A DNA stretch of 61,539 nt, taken from Mameliella sp. MMSF_3455 (lineage in GTDB: Bacteria; Pseudomonadota; Alphaproteobacteria; Rhodobacterales; Rhodobacteraceae). How positions within the stretch are numbered: position 1 is the stretch's first letter; every line of letters begins with the position of its first letter. Positions 34,718 to 43,498 of this stretch are shown in pieces. The notes beneath the pieces were generated by a model that saw only the letters and a program-made list of their open reading frames with translations, did no database searches and was not told the DNA's origin. The translations under genes were made by a program, and so were the position numbers. Where the stretch lies: positions 1 through 61,539 of the forward strand of contig NZ_JASHJL010000031.1 in NCBI RefSeq assembly GCF_030733205.1, in the 5' to 3' direction.

Positions 34718-35704
34718 ATGGCGGCGAGTTACCTCGAAGCCTCGCTCGACGCGCTGGCACCCGCCATCGGGCGGCTCGACGTGATCGAAATCTGCATCAA
34801 CCCCGATGGCAGCATCTGGGGCGAGTTCCATGGCGATCATTTCATGTCCGCGCTTGGCATGCCGCTGAGCCCGACCGCAATCAAGGATCTTGGCAACCAG
34901 ATCGCCTCAGCCGCGGGCACGACGCTCAGCCAGAAGAAACCCATCGTCTCTGTCAGCATCCTCTACCGGGATCGCCCGATCCGCGCCCAGGTGATCCAGC
35001 CGCCCGCCGTCGAGGGCGGTTTTTCGATCTCGCTGCGGTTCTTCTCGAACCTGCCTCTGGAAGAGATCAAGCTCGCCTACCTTTTCGACCAGGAAACCAG
35101 CCTCGAGGCGCTGCGGCGCGAACGGAACCTCGCCCTGCGCGAAGTTGTGGCTTCGGGCGACATCGACGCTGCGCTCAAGTTCTGTGTTCAAAACAAGCTC
35201 AACATGATCGTCTCAGGCGGCACCTCCACCGGCAAGACCGTTGCGGCGCGCAAAATCCTTTCGCTCGTTCCGGACGTGGAGCGGATCGTGACCATTGAGG
35301 AAGCCGCGGAGCTGCGCCCCGGGCAACCGAACGCAGTGACGCTGATTTCGGACCGGGAAAGCGACACACGCGGTGCCGACCAACTCCTGACCTCGACCCT
35401 GCGGATGCGGCCGGACCGTATCGTGCTCGGCGAGGTTCGGGGCAAGGAGGCGATGACCTTCCTCGAGGCGATCAACACCGGCCATGGAGGCTCGCTGACG
35501 ACGCTTCACGCGGAAACCCCCCAGCTCACCGTGAGACGGCTTGCCATCGCCGCGCTGAAGTCCGATCTGCCCCTGACCTACGCCGACATGATCCGCTACA
35601 TCGAAGGCTCGATCGACGTCATCATCCAGGCCGGCCGCTTTGAGGGCGCGCGCGGCATCACCGAATTCTACCTGCCCGGTCAAACTGAAGACCCGGGCCT
35701 GTGA
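34718..35704 (+). CDS. virB11: VirB11-type hexameric ATPase
   Basis: A 328-residue traffic ATPase starting at ATG 34718, one base after the virB10 stop. It has Walker A GGTSTGKTVAARKIL, the Asp-box-like IEEAAELR, RMRPDRIVLGEVRGKEAM and the His-box GHGGSLTTLHAETP. It switches the system between pilus building and substrate export. The stop overlaps the next gene. Confidence 0.94.
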   Translation: MAASYLEASLDALAPAIGRLDVIEICINPDGSIWGEFHGDHFMSALGMPLSPTAIKDLGNQIASAAGTTLSQKKPIVSVSILYRDRPIRAQVIQPPAVEGGFSISLRFFSNLPLEEIKLAYLFDQETSLEALRRERNLALREVVASGDIDAALKFCVQNKLNMIVSGGTSTGKTVAARKILSLVPDVERIVTIEEAAELRPGQPNAVTLISDRESDTRGADQLLTSTLRMRPDRIVLGEVRGKEAMTFLEAINTGHGGSLTTLHAETPQLTVRRLAIAALKSDLPLTYADMIRYIEGSIDVIIQAGRFEGARGITEFYLPGQTEDPGL

Positions 35705-36141
35705 CCGTCAAAGGATACGCCATGCGCCTTTCCAACATTGTCCTTCTTGTCGTTCTTGGCGCCGGTCCGGCGTTGGCCGAGGGCGCGCCCGACGTGTCGA
35801 CCGACCTGACTGTCGACATGGCGCCGCAGCAGTTCCGCATCTGCAATGACCGTCCCGCGCGCCCCGTCTGGATGGATGAGTTGCATCCGCGTGAAGCCTA
35901 CAAGGCGTTGACAATGATGGACCTCTACGAGTTGCGGGCTTGGGCGCGGATCGCAGAAACTGGAGACTGTTCCTGCGAGGTACGTTTCCCGGAATGGGAT
36001 GGTGCTGACAAAGAGTACCAAGAACGGTTCGACGCACTGCCACAACCAGATCACACCGCACTACGGCTTGAGTGGGTCGAGACACGCAAGTCGCTGGAAG
36101 TCAGCGTACGACAGATCTGCCGAGAACAAGGCAACTGGTAA
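35701..36141 (+). CDS. secreted hypothetical protein within the virB operon
   Basis: A 146-residue frame from GTG 35701 overlapping virB11; ATG 35722 (MRLSNIVLLVVLGAGPALAE) would give a tidy signal peptide and may be the true start. The mature part has QFRICNDRPARPVWMDELHP and GDCSCEVRFPEWDG, with four Cys in all. Function unknown; its place between virB11 and virB6 suggests an accessory periplasmic part of the machine. Confidence 0.62.
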   Translation: MTVKGYAMRLSNIVLLVVLGAGPALAEGAPDVSTDLTVDMAPQQFRICNDRPARPVWMDELHPREAYKALTMMDLYELRAWARIAETGDCSCEVRFPEWDGADKEYQERFDALPQPDHTALRLEWVETRKSLEVSVRQICREQGNW

Positions 36142-37169
36142 TGGGAGTCGTCAGCTGGATGGTCGGAACGGCAGATGCCTTCCTCGCCGATGCCGCGGAG
36201 TCCCAGTTCGGGGCGGTCGCAGGCAATATCGGCACGATCGTCCTGCTGATGGTCACCCTTTCGGCCATCGGCCTATTCATAAACATGGCCTTCCAGTACC
36301 GCAGCATGGATGGCGCGAGCTTCTTCTGGTATCTCATGAAGTTGATGTTGGTCGGGCTTTTCGCCTTCAACTGGGTCCAGTTCAATGCGGTCGCCAATGC
36401 GGTGATTGGAGGCTTGGATTACGTCGCGGGCGCACTGATCTCGTCCGTTGGGGGCGGTGGGGCAGGGGCCACCTATTTTGCTTCTGAATTTGACTTCCTG
36501 ATCGAGAAGTTCAGCCAATATCTGAACGCCATCGGCAGCAACCTGAACTGGATGACAGGGGCAATCCTCGGCGGCATCGGCCTCGTGCTGCTGAGCCTCC
36601 TCGGCTTCATGACCGGCATCGTCCTGATCTTCGCCAAGATGATGCTAACCCTGATGCTCGGCCTCGCCCCGGTCATGATCGCGCTCTCACTGTTCGAGGC
36701 GACGAAGGATTTCTTCCACCGCTGGGTCTCGACCACCGTCAGCTATGCCTTCTACCCCGTCGTCATCGCCGCGATGTTCTCGACCGTGGTCGGCATGGCC
36801 AACGCGCTCCTGGCGCAACTCGGCGATCCGGGCTCCGCGACCAATATTGGCTCGCTCGTCCCGTTTTTTGTGATGGTGTTCATGGCAAAGGGGTTCGTTG
36901 CGGCGACGCCGCTGATCGTGCGCGGGCTGTCTGGGAATTTCACGCTGATGGCCGGGCCGAATGTGTTCGGCGGTGCGGCGGCGGTTGCCAGGGGGATGGC
37001 GAACACGGCAGGGGTCAAAGGACGTGCACGGATCGGCGCGTTGACGACAGGAGAGGCAATTGGGCGAGGGATCTTGCAAGCGCCTGCAGAAACAGTCGCA
37101 ACCGTCCGAACAAGTGGGGCGATGATCTCGCGGGTTGCTGACAGGGCGCGCAGGTTGAGCAAGACATGA
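36141..37169 (+). CDS. virB6: VirB6/TrbL-type polytopic membrane protein
   Basis: A 342-residue protein with six to seven membrane segments, starting at ATG 36141 where the preceding gene ends. Features of the VirB6/TrbL family include GFMTGIVLIFAKMMLTLMLG, LAPVMIALSLFEATKDFF and the Trp-rich RWVSTTVSYAFYPV. It guides DNA through the inner membrane. It is the last gene of the virB operon; hipB follows after about 150 bp. Confidence 0.88.
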   Translation: MGVVSWMVGTADAFLADAAESQFGAVAGNIGTIVLLMVTLSAIGLFINMAFQYRSMDGASFFWYLMKLMLVGLFAFNWVQFNAVANAVIGGLDYVAGALISSVGGGGAGATYFASEFDFLIEKFSQYLNAIGSNLNWMTGAILGGIGLVLLSLLGFMTGIVLIFAKMMLTLMLGLAPVMIALSLFEATKDFFHRWVSTTVSYAFYPVVIAAMFSTVVGMANALLAQLGDPGSATNIGSLVPFFVMVFMAKGFVAATPLIVRGLSGNFTLMAGPNVFGGAAAVARGMANTAGVKGRARIGALTTGEAIGRGILQAPAETVATVRTSGAMISRVADRARRLSKT

Positions 37170-37216
37170 CCGTGGTGGAAGAACACCGCGGCGTCGGCTA
37201 CGAACTTCGCTCCTTG

Positions 37217-37313
37217 ACGCGCCCTGGCGTATAAAACGACACTATACGGCAAAGCGTGTAAATTCGATTGATACGCTAAAGCGCATATTGAACTTTTATA
37301 CGCCTTGGCGTAT
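37217..37313 (+). promoter_or_regulatory. four phased HipB-type operators
   Basis: Four 16-bp sites start at 37217, 37244, 37271 and 37298, exactly 27 bp apart: ACGCGCCCTGGCGTAT, ATACGGCAAAGCGTGT, ATACGCTAAAGCGCAT and ATACGCCTTGGCGTAT. The last is a near-perfect dyad (ATACGCC-TT-GGCGTAT). They fill the spacer before hipB and match the idea of several HipB operators in the well-studied E. coli system, although the half-site sequence differs. Confidence 0.8.
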
Positions 37314-37322
37314 TCTTGTGGA

Positions 37323-37574
37323 ATGAGCGATCTGGCACGGACACCAAGACAAATCGGCACCCTCATCCAACGCATCCGCAAGAGGCGCAACTGGACACAG
37401 AAGCAACTCGCCGAACGAGCGGGCCTGCGGCAGGCGACGATCTCCACCATAGAGCGCGGAGAAAAACCCGCAAAGCTAGACTCCATCCTCGCCGTCCTGT
37501 CCGCCCTCGATCTGGAGTTTCGGATCGGCGAGCGCTCCAAAGGCGATGCCGGCGACATCGAAGAGATATTCTGA
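37323..37574 (+). CDS. hipB: HipB-type antitoxin and repressor
   Basis: An 83-residue HTH protein starting at ATG 37323 (MSDLARTPRQIGTLIQRIRK); an upstream TTG at 37305 is unlikely because it lies in the last operator. The Xre-type helix-turn-helix is NWTQKQLAERAGLRQATIST at about residues 24-43. HipB represses its operon and neutralises HipA. The stop overlaps the hipA start (TGATG), showing coupling. No strong ribosome-binding site is seen. Confidence 0.9.
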   Translation: MSDLARTPRQIGTLIQRIRKRRNWTQKQLAERAGLRQATISTIERGEKPAKLDSILAVLSALDLEFRIGERSKGDAGDIEEIF

Positions 37575-38128
37575 TGGGGCGGCGTCCGGCCTATGCGCCA
37601 TTGCGCGTCTATATGAACAACCGCCGCGTCGGCACCTTGAGCCGCGAGGCAAGCGGCGCCATCGGTTTTTCATACGAAGAGGACTGGCTGGGTTGGCAGC
37701 ACGCCATGCCGGTCTCCCTGTCGTTGCCCCTGCGCGAGACGCCCTATCGCGGCGAGCCGGTCATGGCTGTTTTCGAGAACCTGCTGCCCGACTCGGACCA
37801 ACTCCGACGCCTTGTTGCCGAGAAGGTCGGTGCACGTGGGATCGATGCCTATAGCCTGCTGACCAAGATCGGTCACGACTGCGTTGGGGCGCTCCAGTTC
37901 ATCCAAGGGGATGAGGATGTCCCTGCCGCGACCGGCAAGATCGTGGGTGAACCTGTCGATGCGGCCGCCATTGAAAAGCTTCTGAACGGATTGAGCCAGG
38001 CTCCACTTGGCCTGTCCACTGACGATTCTTTCCGGATTTCCATCGCAGGCGCGCAGGAAAAGACAGCGTTGCTGTGGCATGAAGGTCGATGGATCAAGCC
38101 GCATGGCACGACGCCGACAACGCATCTG

Positions 38129-38136
38129 ATCAAGAC
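38129..38136 (+). repeat. target-site duplication of the IS21 element, left copy
   Basis: ATCAAGAC directly precedes the element tip TGCGTGTTCC and is repeated at 40697-40704. Eight base pairs lies within the range usual for IS21-family insertions (4-8 bp). Confidence 0.92.
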
Positions 38137-38287
38137 TGCGTGTTCCACAGGATGACGGGCGCGCGTTCCAGCTGATCGTGGGCAGCGATTCCACGGGATG
38201 ATGGGCAGCCGTTCCACGCGATTGTGGGCGGCTTTGGCCGACAGTCTGAAGCTACGGTGACCTTCGTTTTTGAACGAGGGGGCCGAG

Positions 38288-39827
38288 ATGCCAACGGGAC
38301 GACTGTCGATGCGCCGGATACGCGATGTGCTACGGTTGAAGTATGCTCAGGGGATGAGCGAGAGGGCGATCGCCGCCTCGCTTGGTCTGGGGAAGGGAAC
38401 GGTCGGGGCCTATCTCGGCCGCGCGCGCGCGGCTGGGTTGAGCTGGCCACTTCCCGGCGTGCTGTCGGACGACGACCTCGAGTTGCTGTTGTTTCCGGCA
38501 GCACCCTCAGTGGCGGACGGGGAGCGTCCCGTGCCGGACTGGTCCCTCGTGGACCGGGAACTGCGGCGGCCCGGCGTCACGCGCGCCCTTCTCTGGGAAG
38601 AGTATCGCGCCTCTCATCCCCTCGGCTTCGGTTACGCTTGGTTCTGTGAGCATTACGAGGCCTGGAAGGGCCGGGTGCGACCGACGATGCGCCAAACGCA
38701 TGTCGGCGGTGAAAAGGTCTTCGTCGACTTTGCGGGTGACACGATTGACGTGATCGACCCTTCAACCGGGGAAGTCCGGGCCATGAAGCTGTTCGTCGCG
38801 GCGATGGGGGCGTCGAACTACACCTACGCCGAGGCCGTGGGGTCCGAGAGCCTCGAGGATTGGATCTGCGCGCATGTCCGGATGTTCACGTTCCTCGGCG
38901 GCGTGCCGAAGGTCGTGGTGCCGGACAACCTGAAGTCAGCGGTGTTCAAGGCGGATCGGTTCGATCCTGGCCTGAACCGGACCTATGCCGAGATGGCCAG
39001 CCACTATGGCACGGCGATCCTGCCAGCGCGTCCCTACAAGCCCCGCGACAAGGCGAAGGTGGAAGTCGCCGTGCAGGTCGCGCAGCGCTGGATTCTGGCG
39101 CGGCTGCGCAACCTGCGCTTCTTCTCACTGGCCGATCTGAACGCCGCGATCCGGCGGTTGCTGGACGAATTGAACGTGCGCGTCATGCGCGGCTACGGCG
39201 CCAGCCGTGCCGACCTCTTCGCCACGATCGACCGGCCGAACCTTCAGCCGCTGCCGCGGGCGCCTTACGCGTTCGCCCGCTGCAAAACGCGCCCGCGTCG
39301 CGCCCGACTATCACGTCGAGGTCGACGGCTCCTGGTATTCCGTGCCGTTCGGGCTGATCCGGCAGGAGGTCGATGTCCGCATCTGCGGAGCGGTCGTCGA
39401 AATCCTCCATAAAGGGCAACGGGTTGCCAGTCACCCGCGCTGCCCCGGCCGACGCAGCCACGTTACGGTCCCGGAGCACATGCCCTCGTCCCACCGTCGC
39501 CACGCGGAATGGACGCCCGCCCGCGTATTGGTGCAGGCCGAAAAGCTTGGTCCGTCAGTGGCGGCATTTTGCGAGGCTGTGATGGCCGACCGGCCTCATC
39601 CCGAGCAGGGCTTTCGAAGTTGCCTTGGCATTCTTGCGCTGGCCAGGAGCTATGAGCCCACCCGCCTCGATGCCGCCTGCCGACGCGGACTATCCATTCG
39701 GGCCCGCTCCGTCGCTTCCATCAGATCGATCCTGAAGAACGGGCTCGACACTGCCTTCCTCGAAGAAGACCCCGAGCAACTTCCTCTCCAACATTCGAAC
39801 ATCCGCGGACAAGGCTATTACCATTGA
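38288..39827 (+). pseudogene. istA: IS21 transposase istA with a one-base frameshift
   Basis: The first frame starts at ATG 38288 (MPTGRLSMRRIRDVLRLKY) and follows the copy at 1-980 through VDFAGDTIDVIDPSTG up to APYAFARCK. It then loses the family pattern and ends at 39412. The family continuation, KRARVAPDYHVEVDGSWYSV, appears in another frame running to 39827. Dropping one A from the run AAAA at 39284-39287 joins the two into 512 residues, a normal IstA length. It could be a real inactivating insertion, a sequence error or, less likely, programmed slippage. Confidence 0.88.
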
Positions 39828-39841
39828 AAGGAGATCCCATC

Positions 39842-40606
39842 TTGCTGATCCATCCCACTTCCGAGCGCCTGATCGCCCTCGGCTTCACCGGCATGGCCAA
39901 TGCGCTGGACGAGCAGCGACACGCCCCGGCCACCTTCGACAGCCTTGGCTTCGAAGATCGGCTGGGCCTTTTGGTCGACCGGGAGGCAGCCGAACGAGAC
40001 GCAAAGCGACTGACCGCCCGCCTCAAGTTCGCCGCCCTGCGCCAGGCCGCCTGTGTCGAGGATCTCGACCTGCGCACCCCGCGCGGCATCGACCGCGCCG
40101 TCATGGCTCACCTGATCGAGGGTGCGTGGATCGCGCGCCACGAGAACCTGCTCATCACTGGCCCGACCGGCCTCGGCAAGAGTTGGATCGCCTGCGCACT
40201 TGGTCATAAGGCCTGCCGCGACGGTCGAGCCGTCGTCTACCATCGGGTGGGGCGTCTCTTCGAGGCCCTCGCCATCGCACGAGGCGATGGCCGACACGCC
40301 CGGATGCTCAAGGCGCTCGCCAGAACCGACCTGCTCATTCTCGATGACTGGGGCCTTGCCATCCTGACATCGCCGGAGCGAAGGGACCTGCTGGAGATCC
40401 TGGAGGACCGGCACGGTCGTGGCTCCACGATCGTCACCAGTCAGCTCCCGGTCGAACACTGGCACGATGCCATCGGCGACCCGACTCTGGCCGACGCCAT
40501 TCTGGACCGGCTCGTCCACAATGCCCACCGTCTGCCCCTCGCCGGAGAAAGCATGCGCAAGCGCGCCGCCGAAATGAAACCGCTTGACCCGACGGGTCGA
40601 GCCTGA
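39842..40606 (+). CDS. istB: IS21 helper ATPase IstB
   Basis: A 254-residue DnaC-like AAA+ ATPase that assists IstA in target choice. TTG 39842 is preferred (AAAGGAG 8 nt upstream); an earlier TTG at 39824 overlaps istA. It has Walker A GPTGLGKSWIACAL, Walker B LLILDDWGL, and STIVTSQLPVEHWH near the C-terminus. It appears intact, so it could act in trans on related elements. Confidence 0.92.
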   Translation: MLIHPTSERLIALGFTGMANALDEQRHAPATFDSLGFEDRLGLLVDREAAERDAKRLTARLKFAALRQAACVEDLDLRTPRGIDRAVMAHLIEGAWIARHENLLITGPTGLGKSWIACALGHKACRDGRAVVYHRVGRLFEALAIARGDGRHARMLKALARTDLLILDDWGLAILTSPERRDLLEILEDRHGRGSTIVTSQLPVEHWHDAIGDPTLADAILDRLVHNAHRLPLAGESMRKRAAEMKPLDPTGRA

Positions 40607-40696
40607 CTCCATGCACCAGTCGGCCAGACTGCCCGAGGCGTGGAATGGCTGCCCACGATGCCGTGGAACAGATGCCCATCTTCCGTGGAATGCGCA

Positions 40697-40704
40697 ATCA
40701 AGAC
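40697..40704 (+). repeat. target-site duplication of the IS21 element, right copy
   Basis: ATCAAGAC directly follows the right tip of the element (GGAATGCGCA) and repeats 38129-38136. The hipA frame resumes just behind it. Confidence 0.92.
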
Positions 40705-41530
40705 GCAGATTGGCAAACTGCCGGGCGGCATAGACCTGTCGGACAGTGTCGAGAACGAATTCTTTTGCCTGAAACTCACTGAAGCCTTCGGCCTGCCGGT
40801 GAACACCGCCCGGATCGAGATCTTCGGCAAAACAAAGGCCTTGGTCATCGAACGCTTTGACCGCCGCTGGACAAAGGATGGCCGCTTGCTGCGTCTGCCA
40901 CAGGAAGATTGCTGTCAGGCGCTGTCCGTCCCGCCGACGCTGAAATACCAGAACGACGGCGGTCCGGGGATGGTCGATGTCCTGAACCTGCTCAAGGGTA
41001 GCGACACGGCAATCGACGATCAGGAAACCTTTCTCAAAGCCCAGCTTGTCTTCTGGCTGATGGGCGCGAAGGATGCCCATGCAAAGAATTTCAGCGTGTA
41101 CCTCGGCCCCGGCGGCAGCTACCGCATGACCCCGCTTTACGACATAGTCACCGCGCAAGGGGCGCTCGATGCGCGCCAGATAGAACGCAAACAGATGAAG
41201 ATGGCGATGTCGGTTGGAAACAGCCGACATTACCGATTTGACCAGATCCATGGCCGACATTTCGCACAAACCGCCATGCGCGCAGGCCTGTCTCAGAAGA
41301 GTGCGCTGGCCGTGATCAAAGAGGTCGCGGCACGCGCGCTTGAAGCCCTCGAGATCGCGGCGAAAGCCCTGCCAAACGGATTCCCGCCAGCAATTGTCGA
41401 TAGTGTCAGCGGAGCTTTGAAAGGCCGGCTTGGCGGCCTCAGATTATCCGGCGCTGTGTGACGCGGAATGTCCAAATGCTTGGTCAACGGTTGTTGTTTT
41501 TCTTGAGCCGACTGCTCGCTGTGCCAGCAC

Positions 41531-43498
41531 CTAGCCGTGCTCCGAAATGATTGCGCGCGTTGTCTGTACGGCTGAGGCCAATGCCGTCTGGTCTGCGGTC
41601 TTGATGCCCAGTCCTTTGACATCAAGAGCAAGCTTGCCCTGGCCCCCACGACCCGCAGCAGCCCGTGCCGAACGGCCGCGTGCCTTCGGAAGCGGGCCGG
41701 AACTTGGCTGAGAAACTCCGCTCGAAAGCTCCGGCGTGTTCGGGCCCTCGTCCCGCGTGGCACTTGCCGCCCTCACCTCCTGCAGTTCCAGCTTCAGCTT
41801 CTCCACCGTCTCGCGTGTCTCCGTCATCTGCCGATCCCGCCGCAGGCCGTCCTCGTCCGGATACGGGAAGCTTCCCGATTGACCCGCATGCAGCACCTTC
41901 AGCGCGGGGTCTTCGAAGTATTTGATCCGCCGAGCCCGGATCGGCATCTGCGCGTCGATCACAAGAATGACCTCGTCGAGGTCCATGCGTCGGGCCTCAT
42001 CTTCGGTCAGGAGCGGGGTATCCTCGGTTCGCTCCGAGACGCTGCGTCCTTCGAACGGATTGCGTCCAACAGCGCGGGAGCGGGTCACCACGCGCTTGGT
42101 GGTCTTGCCGACAGCTTGGCTCAGCTCCTCGATGGTCTTCTGTTCGGACGGGGTCAGGTAGAGTTTCACGCCCGCGCCGCCTTGAAGCGACCTGCGGGTG
42201 TTCTCACCATAGATCTCGTCCAGCGCAGGGATCGTCTGGGTCACGATGGCGAGGTTGCCGCCGAAGGAGCGCAGCGTTTTTATGCTTTCGGCGACGATTG
42301 GCATTTTACCGAGCCGGTCAAACTCGTCGAGCATGATCATCACGGGCCAAGGCTCGTCATCGCCGGGTTCCTGTGCCTGCAGCGAGGCAATCAGGTCCGA
42401 GAAAAAGAGACGGATCAGCGGAGCCAGCGGGCGGATCATCTCGGATTCGACCACAAGATAGATCGCATGTGGGCGGCGGCGGATATCCCGGAATGAGAAG
42501 TCAGAGGTCGCGGTGGCCGCGTCAATCGCGCGGTTGTCCCAAGTGTCGAGACCCGATGTCATCAGGAGGGAGAGGTAGGAAGTGAGGGTGTCGTTGTTGG
42601 TCGATGCCATACGCTCGAAGATCAGCTTGGCCGAGGTGTTCTTCACCTCCTGCGAGCGCTTCAGATACTCCTTCTGCTTGTCGCCCCCCGAGGCTGTGAT
42701 GCGATAGATCTCGCCGATGGTCGGCACGCCGCGCTCGAAGGCCAGAAGGCCGGCCGCCACGAAGAGGTCGATACCCCCGGCCAAAAGCCCGCTCAGCTTT
42801 TCATTGTCGGTCTGCAGGAAGAGCTTCGCGGTGAGTTTAAGCTCCATCTGCTGCCGGTCGGGGTTGGTCATGGCAGCAATGCGCGCCAGCGGATTATAGC
42901 GATGTGTCGGTCGGTCCCAGTCGGTCGGCGCGAAGCGGAAAACCTTGTCCCCCATGCTGGCGCGGAAGCGCGAGGTCTCGCGGAAGTTCTCGCCTTTCAC
43001 GTCGAGCACCACGGCGGAGCCCTTATAGGTCAGCAGGTTCGGGATCACGAACCCCACGCCCTTGCCCCGGCCTGTAGGCGCCACGATCAGCGCGTGGGGG
43101 AAGGTTTTTGAGACTAGGAACGGGCGCTTGGACTTCGGGGAGCCGAGCTTGCCCAGAAGGAAGCCGCCGCCGGGCTTGGCAAAGAAACCGTTCCTCTTCA
43201 TCTCGATGCGAGTCTGCCAATGCGTCGTCCCGAAGCGGGTCAATGCATCCCCCAGAAGCGTGACGCTCAGCATCAGCGATGCCAGGCCGAAGCCGCCAAG
43301 GATGAGGTTCATCCAGAGGAAGTCTTTCGGTGCAGACTGAGACAGACCCCGATATTCGCGGGCAAGCAGGGTGACGTCGAAACGCGTGGGGGAGAGCCCG
43401 TACCTGAACATGACAAACCCAGTCGCCACAACATAGCCCATGGCGAGGCCGACCAGCACGAGGCTCAACACACCGAGGGCAATCTTGCCTTTATCCAT
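41531..43498 (-). CDS. virD4: VirD4/TraG-type coupling protein
   Basis: A 655-residue membrane ATPase that hands relaxase-DNA to the secretion channel. I start at ATG 43498 (MDKGKIALGVLSLVLVGLAM), overlapping the relaxase stop by 8 nt. Two N-terminal membrane segments precede the Walker A APTGRGKGVGFVIPNLL and the Walker B MIMLDEFDRLG; AIVTQTIPALDEIYG is also typical. The C-terminus is basic and low-complexity. It is encoded leftward, with relaxase and mobC upstream. Confidence 0.93.
   Translation of the reverse strand: MDKGKIALGVLSLVLVGLAMGYVVATGFVMFRYGLSPTRFDVTLLAREYRGLSQSAPKDFLWMNLILGGFGLASLMLSVTLLGDALTRFGTTHWQTRIEMKRNGFFAKPGGGFLLGKLGSPKSKRPFLVSKTFPHALIVAPTGRGKGVGFVIPNLLTYKGSAVVLDVKGENFRETSRFRASMGDKVFRFAPTDWDRPTHRYNPLARIAAMTNPDRQQMELKLTAKLFLQTDNEKLSGLLAGGIDLFVAAGLLAFERGVPTIGEIYRITASGGDKQKEYLKRSQEVKNTSAKLIFERMASTNNDTLTSYLSLLMTSGLDTWDNRAIDAATATSDFSFRDIRRRPHAIYLVVESEMIRPLAPLIRLFFSDLIASLQAQEPGDDEPWPVMIMLDEFDRLGKMPIVAESIKTLRSFGGNLAIVTQTIPALDEIYGENTRRSLQGGAGVKLYLTPSEQKTIEELSQAVGKTTKRVVTRSRAVGRNPFEGRSVSERTEDTPLLTEDEARRMDLDEVILVIDAQMPIRARRIKYFEDPALKVLHAGQSGSFPYPDEDGLRRDRQMTETRETVEKLKLELQEVRAASATRDEGPNTPELSSGVSQPSSGPLPKARGRSARAAAGRGGQGKLALDVKGLGIKTADQTALASAVQTTRAIISEHG

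Larger units (their letters stand above)
38137..40696 (+). mobile_element. complete IS21-family element in hipA
   Basis: The 2,560-bp element has ends TGCGTGTTCCAC (left) and, inverted, TGCGCATTCCACGG (right). Three or more TTCCAC-N-GAT-N-TGGGC repeats lie inside each end. It carries istA (frameshifted as read) and istB on the plus strand. It is flanked by ATCAAGAC repeats, which proves a simple insertion event into hipA. Confidence 0.95.
37574..41461 (+). pseudogene. hipA: hipA kinase toxin gene, split by an IS21 element
   Basis: HipA is a Ser/Thr kinase toxin that phosphorylates GltX in E. coli and causes growth arrest. The 5' part (37574-38136) encodes MGRRPAYAPLRVYMNNRRVG through AGAQEKTALLWHEGRWIKPH to THLIKT. 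The 3' part (40705-41461) continues with QIGKLPGGIDLSD, the catalytic loop MGAKDAHAKNFSV and PLYDIVTAQ. Removing the element and one copy of the 8-bp duplication joins the parts in frame into 439 residues, the usual HipA length. As it stands the N-part ends after about five IS-encoded residues and toxin activity should be lost. Confidence 0.93.
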
